Assembly: GCF_020463795.1 (NCBI RefSeq) | Contig: NZ_CP080025.1 | Span: forward strand, 4,461,501 to 4,525,500 | DNA: 64,000 nucleotides | Source of the DNA: Echinicola marina | GTDB taxonomy: Bacteria > Bacteroidota > Bacteroidia > Cytophagales > Cyclobacteriaceae | Direction of reading: 5' to 3' | Part shown: piece by piece, positions 8,138 through 15,432 of the stretch | Layout of the letters: each line of letters opens with the position of its first letter | Numbering within the stretch: position 1 is the first letter of the stretch | Translations under genes and position numbers: made by a program | Notes under the pieces: generated by a model | Database searches by the model: none | What the model saw: the letters and a program-made list of their open reading frames with translations, nothing else | What the model was told of the DNA's origin: nothing

Positions 8138-9313
8138 TTAATTAGAATTCTCCGGATATTTAAAACTATTAATTGTAGCAATTATTAACGCTTCAAAATC
8201 ATCATTTATAACCTTAAGATTTTCATCATATTCTGTCGGTAATGACCTAAAACTGTGAAAGACAAGCGAACGCGTCTTATAAACTGCAATCTGAGGCGAA
8301 CTTTGTTCATATTCAGGATTCACCTGTTTTAGTAGTTTATTGCAAGAAATTTTAAGAGCTTCCAATAAGGCGTTTTGTCCTATACAATAATTACTAAACA
8401 GTTTAGTAATTCTAGATTTTTCATTTGCTACAATGGTTAGTTTCTCTTTAATGTCATAAAAATTATTTACGTTATTATCGAAATCTTGAATTATAGATCC
8501 TAATTCACTTTGGAATACTTTTTCAATTAGTAATTCAATTACCTGATACAATAAATGAAATCTTATTAGTTCATGTTTCTGACTGTATAGAAAGGAAGTA
8601 AAAAGATTTAGTATAAACGGATCAGTCCTAAGATCTGGAGCTATTGATGTAAATTCTATAATCCCATTAATAGGCTTTTCTGCTCCATTTCCGTGTTCTT
8701 TATCCTTATATAGAACATTAAAGTTAGATTCTTCAATACTCATATAACCATATGACCATAAGCAAGGCAGAAAGTATTTAATTTCAAACTTAATTGCATG
8801 CACTTTCTCCCAAATTGTAACATATGGTTTATGAAGTATAAGTACATGCGTATTTTCTCCATATATAGCTTCCAAGTCAATAAAAACAGAATTTGGTATA
8901 CCCAATCTTTTATATGGCAATGCATTTTTATCAGAAAGTAATATTCTTATTGCGTGATATGCATAAGGGGAAAAATGTTCATTATCACCATAATCATGTT
9001 CTGCATTAATTAGGGATTGAATAGGTATTAAATAGCCCAATCTTCCGCGATTAGCCTCTGTCCTACTTTTTGAGTCTGAAATTTGATAAATATCATTTGC
9101 TGCAAAAGCTGAATTATGAAATAAATAAACATCAAATTGTGAATCTCGCAGGTGTGAGTAACTAGGATTCTTTTCAAAACAAAAATCACAATAGAATTCA
9201 TTTCCTGGATCCTGTGATGAACTTAACAAAAATTTATTTTTACCAGGCAGAAAACGAACTTTATCAAGATTTAATGGTTCAGGATCGTCTATTCTTAAAA
9301 ACTTTAGGCCCAT
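8138..9313 (-). CDS. Unrecognised protein with HEPN-like C-terminal domain (putative defence partner)
   Basis: 391 residues, no signal peptide. The N-terminal half is beta-rich and contains YCDFCF near residue 42, a possible half zinc knuckle. The C-terminal 170 residues are predicted helical, include HELIRFHLLYQVIELLIEKV, and end in TRSLVFHSF, which fits the HEPN nuclease motif Rx4-6H (R348, H353). HEPN proteins are typically RNases in toxin-antitoxin or abortive-infection systems. Its start codon overlaps the stop of the upstream DGQHR-like gene (TAATG), so the two are translationally coupled. Coding sequence is visibly more AT-rich than the neighbourhood, suggesting transfer. The HEPN assignment is motif-based and moderate. 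Confidence 0.75.
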   Translation of the reverse strand: MGLKFLRIDDPEPLNLDKVRFLPGKNKFLLSSSQDPGNEFYCDFCFEKNPSYSHLRDSQFDVYLFHNSAFAANDIYQISDSKSRTEANRGRLGYLIPIQSLINAEHDYGDNEHFSPYAYHAIRILLSDKNALPYKRLGIPNSVFIDLEAIYGENTHVLILHKPYVTIWEKVHAIKFEIKYFLPCLWSYGYMSIEESNFNVLYKDKEHGNGAEKPINGIIEFTSIAPDLRTDPFILNLFTSFLYSQKHELIRFHLLYQVIELLIEKVFQSELGSIIQDFDNNVNNFYDIKEKLTIVANEKSRITKLFSNYCIGQNALLEALKISCNKLLKQVNPEYEQSSPQIAVYKTRSLVFHSFRSLPTEYDENLKVINDDFEALIIATINSFKYPENSN

Positions 9314-10509
9314 TATAAGAATTCAACATTATACATTTGTCTTGCTTTCTTTATAGCCTTGTATACATCTAGCTTATTTTCTCCATGAACATTTAGTAGA
9401 GCTTTAAAGAAATGGTAAAAATACCTCCTTTGACTATTTCCAATCTTTTTTGAGGTTGATCGTATAAACTCTAAATTTTTTAAGAACTCTTCATACACTT
9501 CACTTGATTCTCCTCCCAAACTTAAATTGTCTAGTTCACTTGATAACGTATCCAAATCGGTAATCACATCATTTTCTTCTAAAATACCGATTGCAGCACC
9601 AAACGCTGTTACAACCTGAGGTCGTAAAAAGAAATTTGCAACATCTCTTCCAAATGGATGCGTATAATCTTCACTATAATCCATTTTCGTAAAATCCCAA
9701 TCATCACTCACCTGGTTAATCTTTTCCATGAACTTATGAAACACTTTTAAAAATTGCTGAAAAAGCTCCACATTCTGTCCTTTCTTTGCTAGCTTTTCCA
9801 AGCTTTTAATATCATCTAGTAAAGTTGCTCGATCTATTGATAACTCATTCTTTTCAAGGTATGATTGAAAACCGTCTACCACATCGCTGAACTTGTAATT
9901 GCCAATCCCAATTACTCTTGCTCCATCGACTTCTCTTAACAAATTCACCCCCGGAATTTTGGTATCAGTAACATAATCTTGATATAAAATCTCAATTTGA
10001 TGTCTTATAGACATAGGGGTTTGCCCAGTATTTAAAGTCAACATTCGATAAAGAATCCCGATTTTATTTATTCCAACATAAATTTCCAATCTCAATGTTC
10101 TACCTTGGAATTTCACTAAAGCTTCACTTTCTCCTGATTTCTTTAATTCATCTTCTAAGGCTAACATTTGATGTGTCCTCTGAAGTCCATCTAGTATAAT
10201 CAACTGTTTATCTCTAATTGACTGTTTAATTTCATCATCAGTTACCTTTGATAAAAATTCTTGTTCATCGCCATCAATAGCTTCTTTCCTTATTGCCAAA
10301 AAAATCGGAGGAATTGTACAACCATCTTTTAAATCATTTCTTAACAATGAGTAAACGGTTTTAGAAGACTTGACTTTCTTCCGTTGCATTTCATTATCAT
10401 CTATAATGTATTTGGCAATTTGTAAATAATCTCCAACTTTGATTTCTGCAAGGACATTCAAAGCCTCAATTTTCTCATCTATAATGCGTGAAAGAATGTC
10501 TATATTCAT
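9313..10509 (-). CDS. DGQHR/ParB-like (DndB-related fold) protein
   Basis: 398 residues. LIILDGLQRTHQMLAL (DGLQR at 107-111) resembles the DGQHR/DGQQR signature shared by DndB, DGQHR and DUF262 proteins of the ParB/sulfiredoxin-like superfamily. A second family-like block, LNTGQTPMSIRHQIEIL (from residue 159), follows at the expected distance. Residues about 60-75 (IPPIFLAI) match the strand preceding the motif. Such domains bind or hydrolyse nucleotides and occur in DNA-modification-linked and other phage-defence loci. It is the first gene of a two-gene operon with the HEPN-like gene. A dyad at 10699-10716 lies 190 bp upstream. Family-level call only; no Dnd genes are nearby. Confidence 0.8.
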   Translation of the reverse strand: MNIDILSRIIDEKIEALNVLAEIKVGDYLQIAKYIIDDNEMQRKKVKSSKTVYSLLRNDLKDGCTIPPIFLAIRKEAIDGDEQEFLSKVTDDEIKQSIRDKQLIILDGLQRTHQMLALEDELKKSGESEALVKFQGRTLRLEIYVGINKIGILYRMLTLNTGQTPMSIRHQIEILYQDYVTDTKIPGVNLLREVDGARVIGIGNYKFSDVVDGFQSYLEKNELSIDRATLLDDIKSLEKLAKKGQNVELFQQFLKVFHKFMEKINQVSDDWDFTKMDYSEDYTHPFGRDVANFFLRPQVVTAFGAAIGILEENDVITDLDTLSSELDNLSLGGESSEVYEEFLKNLEFIRSTSKKIGNSQRRYFYHFFKALLNVHGENKLDVYKAIKKARQMYNVEFL

Positions 10510-10698
10510 ATACTATTTTTTTAAATTATTACTTTAAATCTTTAACAAGAAAAGGCAAAATACTCAATTTAAAAATATTCTTAATTCTATAATCCTTCCA
10601 GAAATTTTACTCTTTTGTATTTATCTTAAAGGTAATCGTAATTAAAACCATGTTTAAAAACTAAACTCCAAATCTATCCAATACATATTCTTCTCGCA

Positions 10699-10716
10699 AT
10701 ACCCCATCTGGGGTAT
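10699..10716. promoter_or_regulatory. Dyad ATACCCCA-TC-TGGGGTAT, copy 1
   Basis: Perfect 8-bp arms around a 2-base centre, followed on + by a T-run (to 10721). A near-identical dyad lies at 12297-12314. Each stands upstream of a minus-strand gene (the DGQHR-like gene and the 248-residue protein), so it may be a shared operator; the very short loop is poor for an RNA hairpin. It is 28 bp from the motif array. Confidence 0.5.
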
Positions 10717-10744
10717 TTTTTCATTAAAACATGAATTTTTTACC

Positions 10745-11116
10745 CACCCTGTAGTCAATTCTCTACTTCCTGTACATAATTCTACCCTTCCTGTATCACT
10801 TCCCCTCTCCCCTGTTACCTTTTCCACCCTTCCTGTAGCCTGTGGACTGCATCCTGTTTGACCGGAAGGCTTTGGGAAGCTACAGGACGGGCTAATGGGT
10901 TGACCGGAAGCCTTTATACTATGACCGGAAGCCTTCATATACCTACAGGAAGGCATTACCCACCTACAGGAAGCCCTACTTTACCTACAGGAAGCATAGT
11001 TTTGGCTACAGGAAAGGTCCCGGACCTACAGGAAGGGTCCCGGACATACAAGAGGGTTCATTTGCCTACAGGAAGCCATACCTTGGGTACAGGACGGCTT
11101 CTTCAGCTACAGGAAA
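10745..11116. repeat. Helically phased array of 19 CTACAGGAAG-like motifs with two outward-facing arms
   Basis: Six motifs read on the minus strand (10-mers starting on + at 10745, 10766, 10787, 10808, 10829, 10850) and thirteen on the plus strand (10859, 10880, 10901, 10922, 10943, 10964, 10985, 11006, 11026, 11046, 11066, 11087, 11107). Spacing is 21 bp exactly through the left arm and first eight right units, then 20-21 bp, i.e. two helical turns. The consensus is CTACAGGAAG, with variants TGACCGGAAG (three units) and CTACAGGACG. The 10-11 bp between motifs are not conserved. The motifs diverge from a centre at about 10859. This resembles a multi-site protein-binding array (iteron/centromere-like) rather than CRISPR; function unknown. 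Confidence 0.85.
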
Positions 11117-11155
11117 GGTGTTTCCCCAAATTTTATTTGGAAAAAATCTAGTTTA

Positions 11156-11271
11156 ACCCGTTTTTGCAAGGTATCTTGCTAAATCAAAGCATTGCAATGC
11201 GGTTAATTGATTTTATAAATAAGGCGCTATAAACGCACGGATTTAAAAGTCCTCGTTGCAAACAAGGACTA
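11156..11271. repeat. Intergenic repeat, copy 1 (ends with GTTGCAAAC hairpin)
   Basis: Shares blocks in the same order with 14558-14740: an ACCCG start, TTGCTAAATC, TTGCAATGCGG, and the terminal hairpin GTCCTCGTTGCAAACAAGGAC (11249-11269). The copy at 14.6 kb has the large palindrome between the second block and the hairpin, here absent, which suggests that palindrome was inserted. Looks like a dispersed non-coding repeat. Confidence 0.6.
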
Positions 11272-11347
11272 GATTGCGGTTTATAGAATTAGATTGCGGT
11301 TTCATGGTGTGAGATCACTTCGCGCTGCTCGTGATGACGTGAAACCA

Positions 11348-11379
11348 TTACTAGGAGTAGCATATGCTACACCTAGTAA
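11348..11379. repeat. Palindrome family copy A (core GTAGCATATGCTAC)
   Basis: 32-bp palindrome: arms TTACTAGG / CCTAGTAA flank the 14-bp core, with one A-A mismatch on each side of it. Related copies at 12332, 13279, 14614 and 17128 have the same or a variant core but different arms that remain self-complementary. It is preceded by GATCACTTCGCGCTGCTCGTGATGAC-type repeat sequence (about 11310-11337). Confidence 0.8.
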
Positions 11380-11423
11380 CCGTACATAATCCTACCCCGC
11401 ATTTGTATTGCAACTTATGCAAC

Positions 11424-11456
11424 AAAAAAAGCCGCTTCCTAATTAAAGAAAGCGGC
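11424..11456 (-). terminator. Rho-independent terminator of the 248-residue protein gene
   Basis: On the minus strand: stem GCCGCTT/AAGCGGC (7 bp, arms at 11450-11456 and 11431-11437) followed by seven T. It lies 29 bp after the stop codon at 11485, in the right orientation for that gene. Confidence 0.8.
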
Positions 11457-11484
11457 ACTATCTTACTGATAAATATAGACTAAC

Positions 11485-12231
11485 TTAATTGTCCATAAAA
11501 TCCTCTGATGATCTTTCAGGGCGGCCTTTATTGATCTTGCGATAGTAGGCACTGGTAAAGCCTTTGAGCTTTTCGGGATTTTTACGGAATACATATTTGC
11601 CCGTCTCCCGAACTTCGTCCACGGCTGTTTTCAGCAGCGTATAGGCCTTGTCCCGTATGATCTTGGCCTCATTATTCGTGGCGCTTTCCCCATTCATCTG
11701 AGCCAATAGCTCAGACATTTCTGTAGCAGTATCCTCGGCCAGCTGTAGCTTTTCGGCACTCACCCCAATGGCTTTGAGCAAGGAAAAATTGGCATTGCCC
11801 AAGGCTGCCAGATCACTCAGGTCCTGCACCATATCCGCATGGCTGGTCCCCTGCTCTACTTGCTGAACCTTGGCCAGTAGATCGGATCGCTTACGGAAAG
11901 CAAAGCGGCAATCTGCCTCTAGGTCATTTTTCAGCTCCAATGCCACAGGAGACTTTTCCTCCCATTTTCGTCGGGCCTCTTCCTGGATATTGAATTCCTT
12001 CATCCACAGGGACTGTGCATGGCGCAAGGCTCCGGCATATATCGGTAGTTTTTCGGCAAACTCCCAATCCATACCGGCCTTTTTCATCGCTGATTTTTCA
12101 TCTTCCACCCATACAGCTAGGTCTGCTGCCTCTTGGACATAAATATCCACGGGAATGGCCGGGATATTGGCATCTTCGGTGGAAATGGTCTTAAGCTCCT
12201 CAAGGGTAGCTTCATAATTTTGTTTTGACAT
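11485..12231 (-). CDS. Unrecognised helical cytoplasmic protein next to the motif array
   Basis: 248 residues, predicted almost wholly alpha-helical, no signal peptide or membrane segment, no cysteines apart from one. Notable features: repeated charged helices (ALRHAQSLWMKEF, DLEADCRFAFRKRSDLLAKV), a central HADMVQDLSDLAALGNAN, and a basic C-terminus (RKNPEKLKGFTSAYYRKINKGRPERSS). I cannot assign a family. It has its own terminator and a dyad 66 bp upstream of its start, and the spacer downstream of it holds the phased motif array, so a DNA-binding or packaging role for this protein on that array is a testable idea, not a conclusion. Codon use is more GC-rich than the DGQHR/HEPN pair. Confidence 0.8.
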   Translation of the reverse strand: MSKQNYEATLEELKTISTEDANIPAIPVDIYVQEAADLAVWVEDEKSAMKKAGMDWEFAEKLPIYAGALRHAQSLWMKEFNIQEEARRKWEEKSPVALELKNDLEADCRFAFRKRSDLLAKVQQVEQGTSHADMVQDLSDLAALGNANFSLLKAIGVSAEKLQLAEDTATEMSELLAQMNGESATNNEAKIIRDKAYTLLKTAVDEVRETGKYVFRKNPEKLKGFTSAYYRKINKGRPERSSEDFMDN

Positions 12232-12296
12232 AAAAACTTGGATTTAGTTAAAAAATACTTTTCACCTAAACCTAAAATAATCAGTTAATTAAGTCA

Positions 12297-12314
12297 ATAC
12301 CCCATGTGGGGTAT
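12297..12314. promoter_or_regulatory. Dyad ATACCCCA-TG-TGGGGTAT, copy 2
   Basis: Same 8-bp arms as the dyad at 10699 with the centre changed from TC to TG and the same following T-run (to 12319). It lies 66 bp upstream of the start codon at 12231 (minus strand), in promoter range, and 18 bp from the palindrome at 12332. Confidence 0.5.
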
Positions 12315-12331
12315 TTTTTACATCCCTAACC

Positions 12332-12365
12332 ATTCCAGGGTGTAGCATATGCTACACCCTGGAAT
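12332..12365. repeat. Palindrome family copy B
   Basis: Perfect 34-bp palindrome: arms ATTCCAGGGT / ACCCTGGAAT around the core GTAGCATATGCTAC. Located between the divergent 248-residue gene (minus) and the TauE gene (plus). Confidence 0.85.
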
Positions 12366-12502
12366 TACCAAGTAATTACACAAGTGCATTGAGATTGTAA
12401 TTAATTTCTGATTTAAGCCAGCTTATTTCGCCGGTCTTCCGGCTCTTTTTTTTAAGTTTGCGGGATTGAATAGATTTTGTCATTCCCTTTTGACCACCAT
12501 TT

Positions 12503-13258
12503 ATGTTTTTATCCCTTATCTCAGAAATCAGTACCGCTTCATGGATTTTAAGTTTTTTAGCCGCTTTTGTGATCGGATTGTCCAAAGCCGGCATCAAAGG
12601 AATAGCAGTCATCAATGTGATTTTTATGGCCATAGCCTTCGAAGCTAAACAATCCACTGGCATCGTATTGCCCCTATTGATAGTGGCAGATGTGTTTGCG
12701 GTGATCTATTATAATCGACATACCCAATGGAAATACGTGGCCAAATTTCTTCCCTGGATGATATTGGGAATCGTGCTGGGAAGTTGGTTTGGTATGGACC
12801 TTCCTGAGCAAACCTTTAAAATCATTATGGCCATCATTATCTTCCTTACCGTAATCTTTATCGTCTGGTGGGATCAAAAAAAGGTAAAAGATGTACCGAC
12901 TCACTGGGCGTTTGCAAGTGGTGTTGGGACCTTGGCTGGCTTTACCACCATGGTCGGTAACTTGGCCGGGCCAATATCCAATATTTACTTTTTGGCCATG
13001 AGACTACCCAAAAATCAATTTATAGGAACCGCTGCCTGGCTTTTTATGATTATCAATGTGTTCAAATTACCCTTCCATTTCTTTGTCTGGAACACCATTA
13101 CTGAAGAAACCCTCCTACTCGATCTGAAATTGGTTCCAGGAATAATTCTCGGATTTATATTAGGAATCAAGATCGTTAAAAGGATCGATGAAGCCTTTTT
13201 TAGAAAAATGATTTTGGTATTAACAGCCCTGGGAGCTATTGTTATTTTGTTTAAGTAA
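12503..13258 (+). CDS. TauE/SafE-family sulfite/organosulfonate exporter-like membrane protein
   Basis: 251 residues, about eight hydrophobic segments, with TauE/SafE (DUF81) features: FVIGLSKAGIKGI in the first repeat and LAGFTTMVGNLAGPISNIYFLA in the second, the two inverted halves typical of the family. Members export sulfite or sulfoacetate-type anions, or have unknown cargo; substrate is not determinable here. The chosen ATG at 12503 places the first helix directly at the N-terminus. Flanked on both sides by palindromic repeats (12332 and 13279), as if a single-gene cassette. Confidence 0.9.
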   Translation: MFLSLISEISTASWILSFLAAFVIGLSKAGIKGIAVINVIFMAIAFEAKQSTGIVLPLLIVADVFAVIYYNRHTQWKYVAKFLPWMILGIVLGSWFGMDLPEQTFKIIMAIIIFLTVIFIVWWDQKKVKDVPTHWAFASGVGTLAGFTTMVGNLAGPISNIYFLAMRLPKNQFIGTAAWLFMIINVFKLPFHFFVWNTITEETLLLDLKLVPGIILGFILGIKIVKRIDEAFFRKMILVLTALGAIVILFK

Positions 13259-13278
13259 GCGATGCTGGTTAGAAAAGG

Positions 13279-13312
13279 TTACTAGGTGTAGTAAATACTA
13301 CACACCTAGTAA
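13279..13312. repeat. Palindrome family copy C (imperfect)
   Basis: Arms TTACTAGGTGTAGTA and TACTACACACCTAGTAA are complementary apart from a two-base CA bulge. The central bases are changed relative to the other copies (GTAGTAAATACTAC instead of GTAGCATATGCTAC), again symmetrically. Sits between the convergent TauE and AhpD-like genes. Confidence 0.75.
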
Positions 13313-13341
13313 TAATAAATCACTATACCCAGTATTGGCTT

Positions 13342-13800
13342 TTAAACCTCAAAATTATATTCCTCCATTATAGGTTTTGAAGTACTTACGGAAATCCTAT
13401 TCCACGCATTAATGGTGACTATTGCCATAATTATCTGCGCTATATAATTCCCATCAAACCGCTCAATGGCCTTCTCATAGGTTTCATCTGTCAGGCCTTT
13501 CTGATGGATCAGGGTAACTTCCTCTGTCATTTGAAAGATCAGTTTTTCCTCCTCACTAAAGCAATTGGACTCTTTCCAGGCATTGAGTAGAAATAGTCTT
13601 TGCTGTGTCTCTCCATCGCGCAAGGCTTCTTTGGTATGCATATCTATACAAAAGGCACAGCCATTGAGTTGAGAAGCCCTTATATAAATCAAATGCTTGT
13701 GACGGACATTTAAACTACTCACTTTCAAATAGTTTTCCAGCCTAAACATACCTTTATAAGCATCAGGCGCTATTGATTCAATTTGAATTCTGCTTTTCAT
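13342..13800 (-). CDS. Carboxymuconolactone decarboxylase/AhpD-like alkylhydroperoxidase
   Basis: 152 residues, all-helical, with the AhpD core C48-A-F-C51-x3-H55 (GCAFCIDMHTKEAL), the redox pair and general base of the family. Members act as thiol peroxidase/reductase adaptors in the cytoplasm. It follows a Crp-like regulator gene by 65 bp on the same strand, a frequent Bacteroidota arrangement in which the regulator controls the small oxidative-stress gene; that link is inferred. Confidence 0.92.
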   Translation of the reverse strand: MKSRIQIESIAPDAYKGMFRLENYLKVSSLNVRHKHLIYIRASQLNGCAFCIDMHTKEALRDGETQQRLFLLNAWKESNCFSEEEKLIFQMTEEVTLIHQKGLTDETYEKAIERFDGNYIAQIIMAIVTINAWNRISVSTSKPIMEEYNFEV

Positions 13801-13865
13801 AGTCTTTTTTGTTTTTGTCTATGACAAAGCTATGGGGCATGGTGGTGATAAGTCCTTAAACTGGT

Positions 13866-14462
13866 TTAAGAAAGTTGTTTCCTCCGTATTTCGCTCACAT
13901 ATTCTGGCGTTAATCCCAAATAGGAAGCAATGAGGTATTGGGGGACCCTTTGTTCGAAGTCAGGAAAGTTTCTAGTAAAATGTAAATAGATCTCCTCCTT
14001 TGACAGTTCAAATTGATACTTTACCCGCATTAATGAGGCTCCATAGGCTATCTGGAGCACTTTTCTAAAGTACTTTTCCAATTTTGGAAACCTTTCTAGG
14101 AGTTGCTCTTGGCTTGAAAAATCGATACTGAGAATGGTAGCAGGTTCAACCGATTGGATAAAAAACTCCGTTTTCTGCTCATTGCCAAAAGCCAAATAGT
14201 CTGTAATCCACCAGTTTTCTATGGCAAATTGAAGAGTTTGCTTGGAGCCGTTTGCATCGATAAAGTACATGTTCAAGCAACCATTAAGCACAAAAAATTG
14301 CTTATCACATAATGTATCGGCAAGCATCAAATGCTCCTTTTTCTTCACTTTTAAGGTTTGGAATGCTCCAAGGATTTCTTCAAAATCATCTTCCCTTATA
14401 TCGGTGAACCGATTTATATGAAGAAATAAAGGATGCGTTGTATGGGGATTGTTCTTATTCAT
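13866..14462 (-). CDS. Crp/Fnr-family transcriptional regulator
   Basis: 198 residues: a cyclic-nucleotide-binding-like beta-roll (about 15-120; ADTLCDKQFFVLNGCLNMYFIDANGSKQTL) and a C-terminal winged-helix (VPQYLIASYLGLTPEYVSEIRRKQ). It lacks the Cys cluster of Fnr and the full cAMP-contact motif of Crp, so its ligand is unknown. It is the gene before the AhpD-like peroxidase and probably controls it and/or itself. Confidence 0.92.
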   Translation of the reverse strand: MNKNNPHTTHPLFLHINRFTDIREDDFEEILGAFQTLKVKKKEHLMLADTLCDKQFFVLNGCLNMYFIDANGSKQTLQFAIENWWITDYLAFGNEQKTEFFIQSVEPATILSIDFSSQEQLLERFPKLEKYFRKVLQIAYGASLMRVKYQFELSKEEIYLHFTRNFPDFEQRVPQYLIASYLGLTPEYVSEIRRKQLS

Positions 14463-14557
14463 CTATTATAAATTTAAGAACGATCCCAAAGGTTTTATAC
14501 CTTTTTATTCCTAAAAATTCCTGACCTCTCCCCTCTTATATTATGAAAAGCGTCCTG

Positions 14558-14740
14558 ACCCGCGTTTAAAAGGCGAGTTGCTAAATCCAAGTATTTGCAA
14601 TGCGGCTATTGATCCAACACTGGGCGTAGCATATGCTACGCCCAGTGTTGGTAATGCATTTAAAATGCAGTTGTTTAATTATTGAAAAATGCGTTAAAAA
14701 TGCTAGAATTTAAAAAGTCCCCGTTGCAAACGAGGACTAA
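14558..14740. repeat. Intergenic repeat, copy 2, interrupted by palindrome D
   Basis: Same ordered blocks as 11156-11271 (ACCCGCG, TTGCTAAATC, TTGCAATGCGG and the hairpin GTCCCCGTTGCAAACGAGGAC at 14717-14737). The 38-bp palindrome at 14614 lies between the second block and the hairpin. Confidence 0.6.
14614..14651. repeat. Palindrome family copy D (perfect, 38 bp)
   Basis: Arms CCAACACTGGGC / GCCCAGTGTTGG, 12 bp each, around the core GTAGCATATGCTAC, with no mismatch over 38 bp. Its left arm and the first three bases of the core recur alone at 4179-4193. Confidence 0.9.
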
Positions 14741-14753
14741 GTATTGTATCAGC

Positions 14754-15380
14754 TTAAGCTAATGCTTCTTTCAAAGCTTTGGCAGCGGCTGCAGGATCTT
14801 CAGCACCATAAATAGCCGCTCCAGCTACAGCAACTACTGCTCCTGAATTTTTCACGGCTTCAATACTGTTCATATTTACGCCACCGGCAATGGAAACAGG
14901 AACCCCTGCCCTGCTGGCTTCATCGATCAATACCTGAATGGAATAACCCGGTTCAGCTTGCTCATCCAAACCTGCATGCAACTCTACAAATTCTGCTCCA
15001 AGGGCAATAACCTCTTTGGCACGCTGCACACGGTCTTTTACACCGATAGTATCCACTACAACACCTTTATTATACTTTTTGGCAGCTTCCACGGCACCAA
15101 CAATGGTGGAATCCCCTGTAGCTCCTAAAATGGTAATATAATCCGCTCCAGCTTCAAATGCCATTTGGGCTTCCAAAGCACCTGCATCGGCTGTTTTAAA
15201 ATCCGCAAATACTTTTTTGTCTGGAAAGGCCGCTTTCATAGCAGTAATGGCTCCTAAGCCTTCACTTTTGATCAAGGGTGTTCCCAATTCTATAATATCA
15301 ATATAGGGAGCCACTTTGGTGGCCAAGGCGATCGCATCTTCTGTCTTCAACAAATCGATGGCTACTTGTAGTTTTGTCAT
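14754..15380 (-). CDS. hxlA: 3-hexulose-6-phosphate synthase
   Basis: 208-residue TIM barrel of the OMP-decarboxylase suprafamily, with the DxKxxD catalytic motif as D60-F-K62-T-A-D65 and the phosphate-binding loop SIAGGVN near 165. It condenses formaldehyde with D-ribulose 5-phosphate to D-arabino-3-hexulose 6-phosphate. The isomerase gene hxlB lies 52 bp upstream on the same strand, so formaldehyde is fixed and converted to fructose 6-phosphate. In a heterotroph this is most likely formaldehyde detoxification or pentose-phosphate supply rather than methylotrophy. A related KGPDC activity is possible, but the adjacent SIS isomerase argues for HPS. Confidence 0.93.
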   Translation of the reverse strand: MTKLQVAIDLLKTEDAIALATKVAPYIDIIELGTPLIKSEGLGAITAMKAAFPDKKVFADFKTADAGALEAQMAFEAGADYITILGATGDSTIVGAVEAAKKYNKGVVVDTIGVKDRVQRAKEVIALGAEFVELHAGLDEQAEPGYSIQVLIDEASRAGVPVSIAGGVNMNSIEAVKNSGAVVAVAGAAIYGAEDPAAAAKALKEALA

Positions 15381-15432
15381 AATATTTGGCTTGTTTTAAA
15401 TGATAATATTGTTCTTATTTTTTCTAATCGGC

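Noticed and set aside
10745-11116. CRISPR array
   Set aside because: Repeats are only 10 bp, spacers 10-11 bp, orientation switches in the middle, and no cas genes are nearby.
10654-11151. Two overlapping ORFs on opposite strands (97 and 100 residues) with Thr-Gly every seven residues
   Set aside because: The heptad pattern exists on both strands because the DNA motif repeats every 21 bp; the right arm later changes to 20-bp steps and breaks the register, so selection is on DNA, not peptide.
10699-12319. The two ATACCCCA dyads as ordinary intrinsic terminators
   Set aside because: The 2-base loop is too tight, and neither lies downstream of a plus-strand gene in a suitable place; operators fit better, though this is not settled.
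12376-12663. Minus-strand ORF overlapping the TauE gene start
   Set aside because: It is antisense to membrane-protein codons and shows no domain; the TauE frame explains the sequence.
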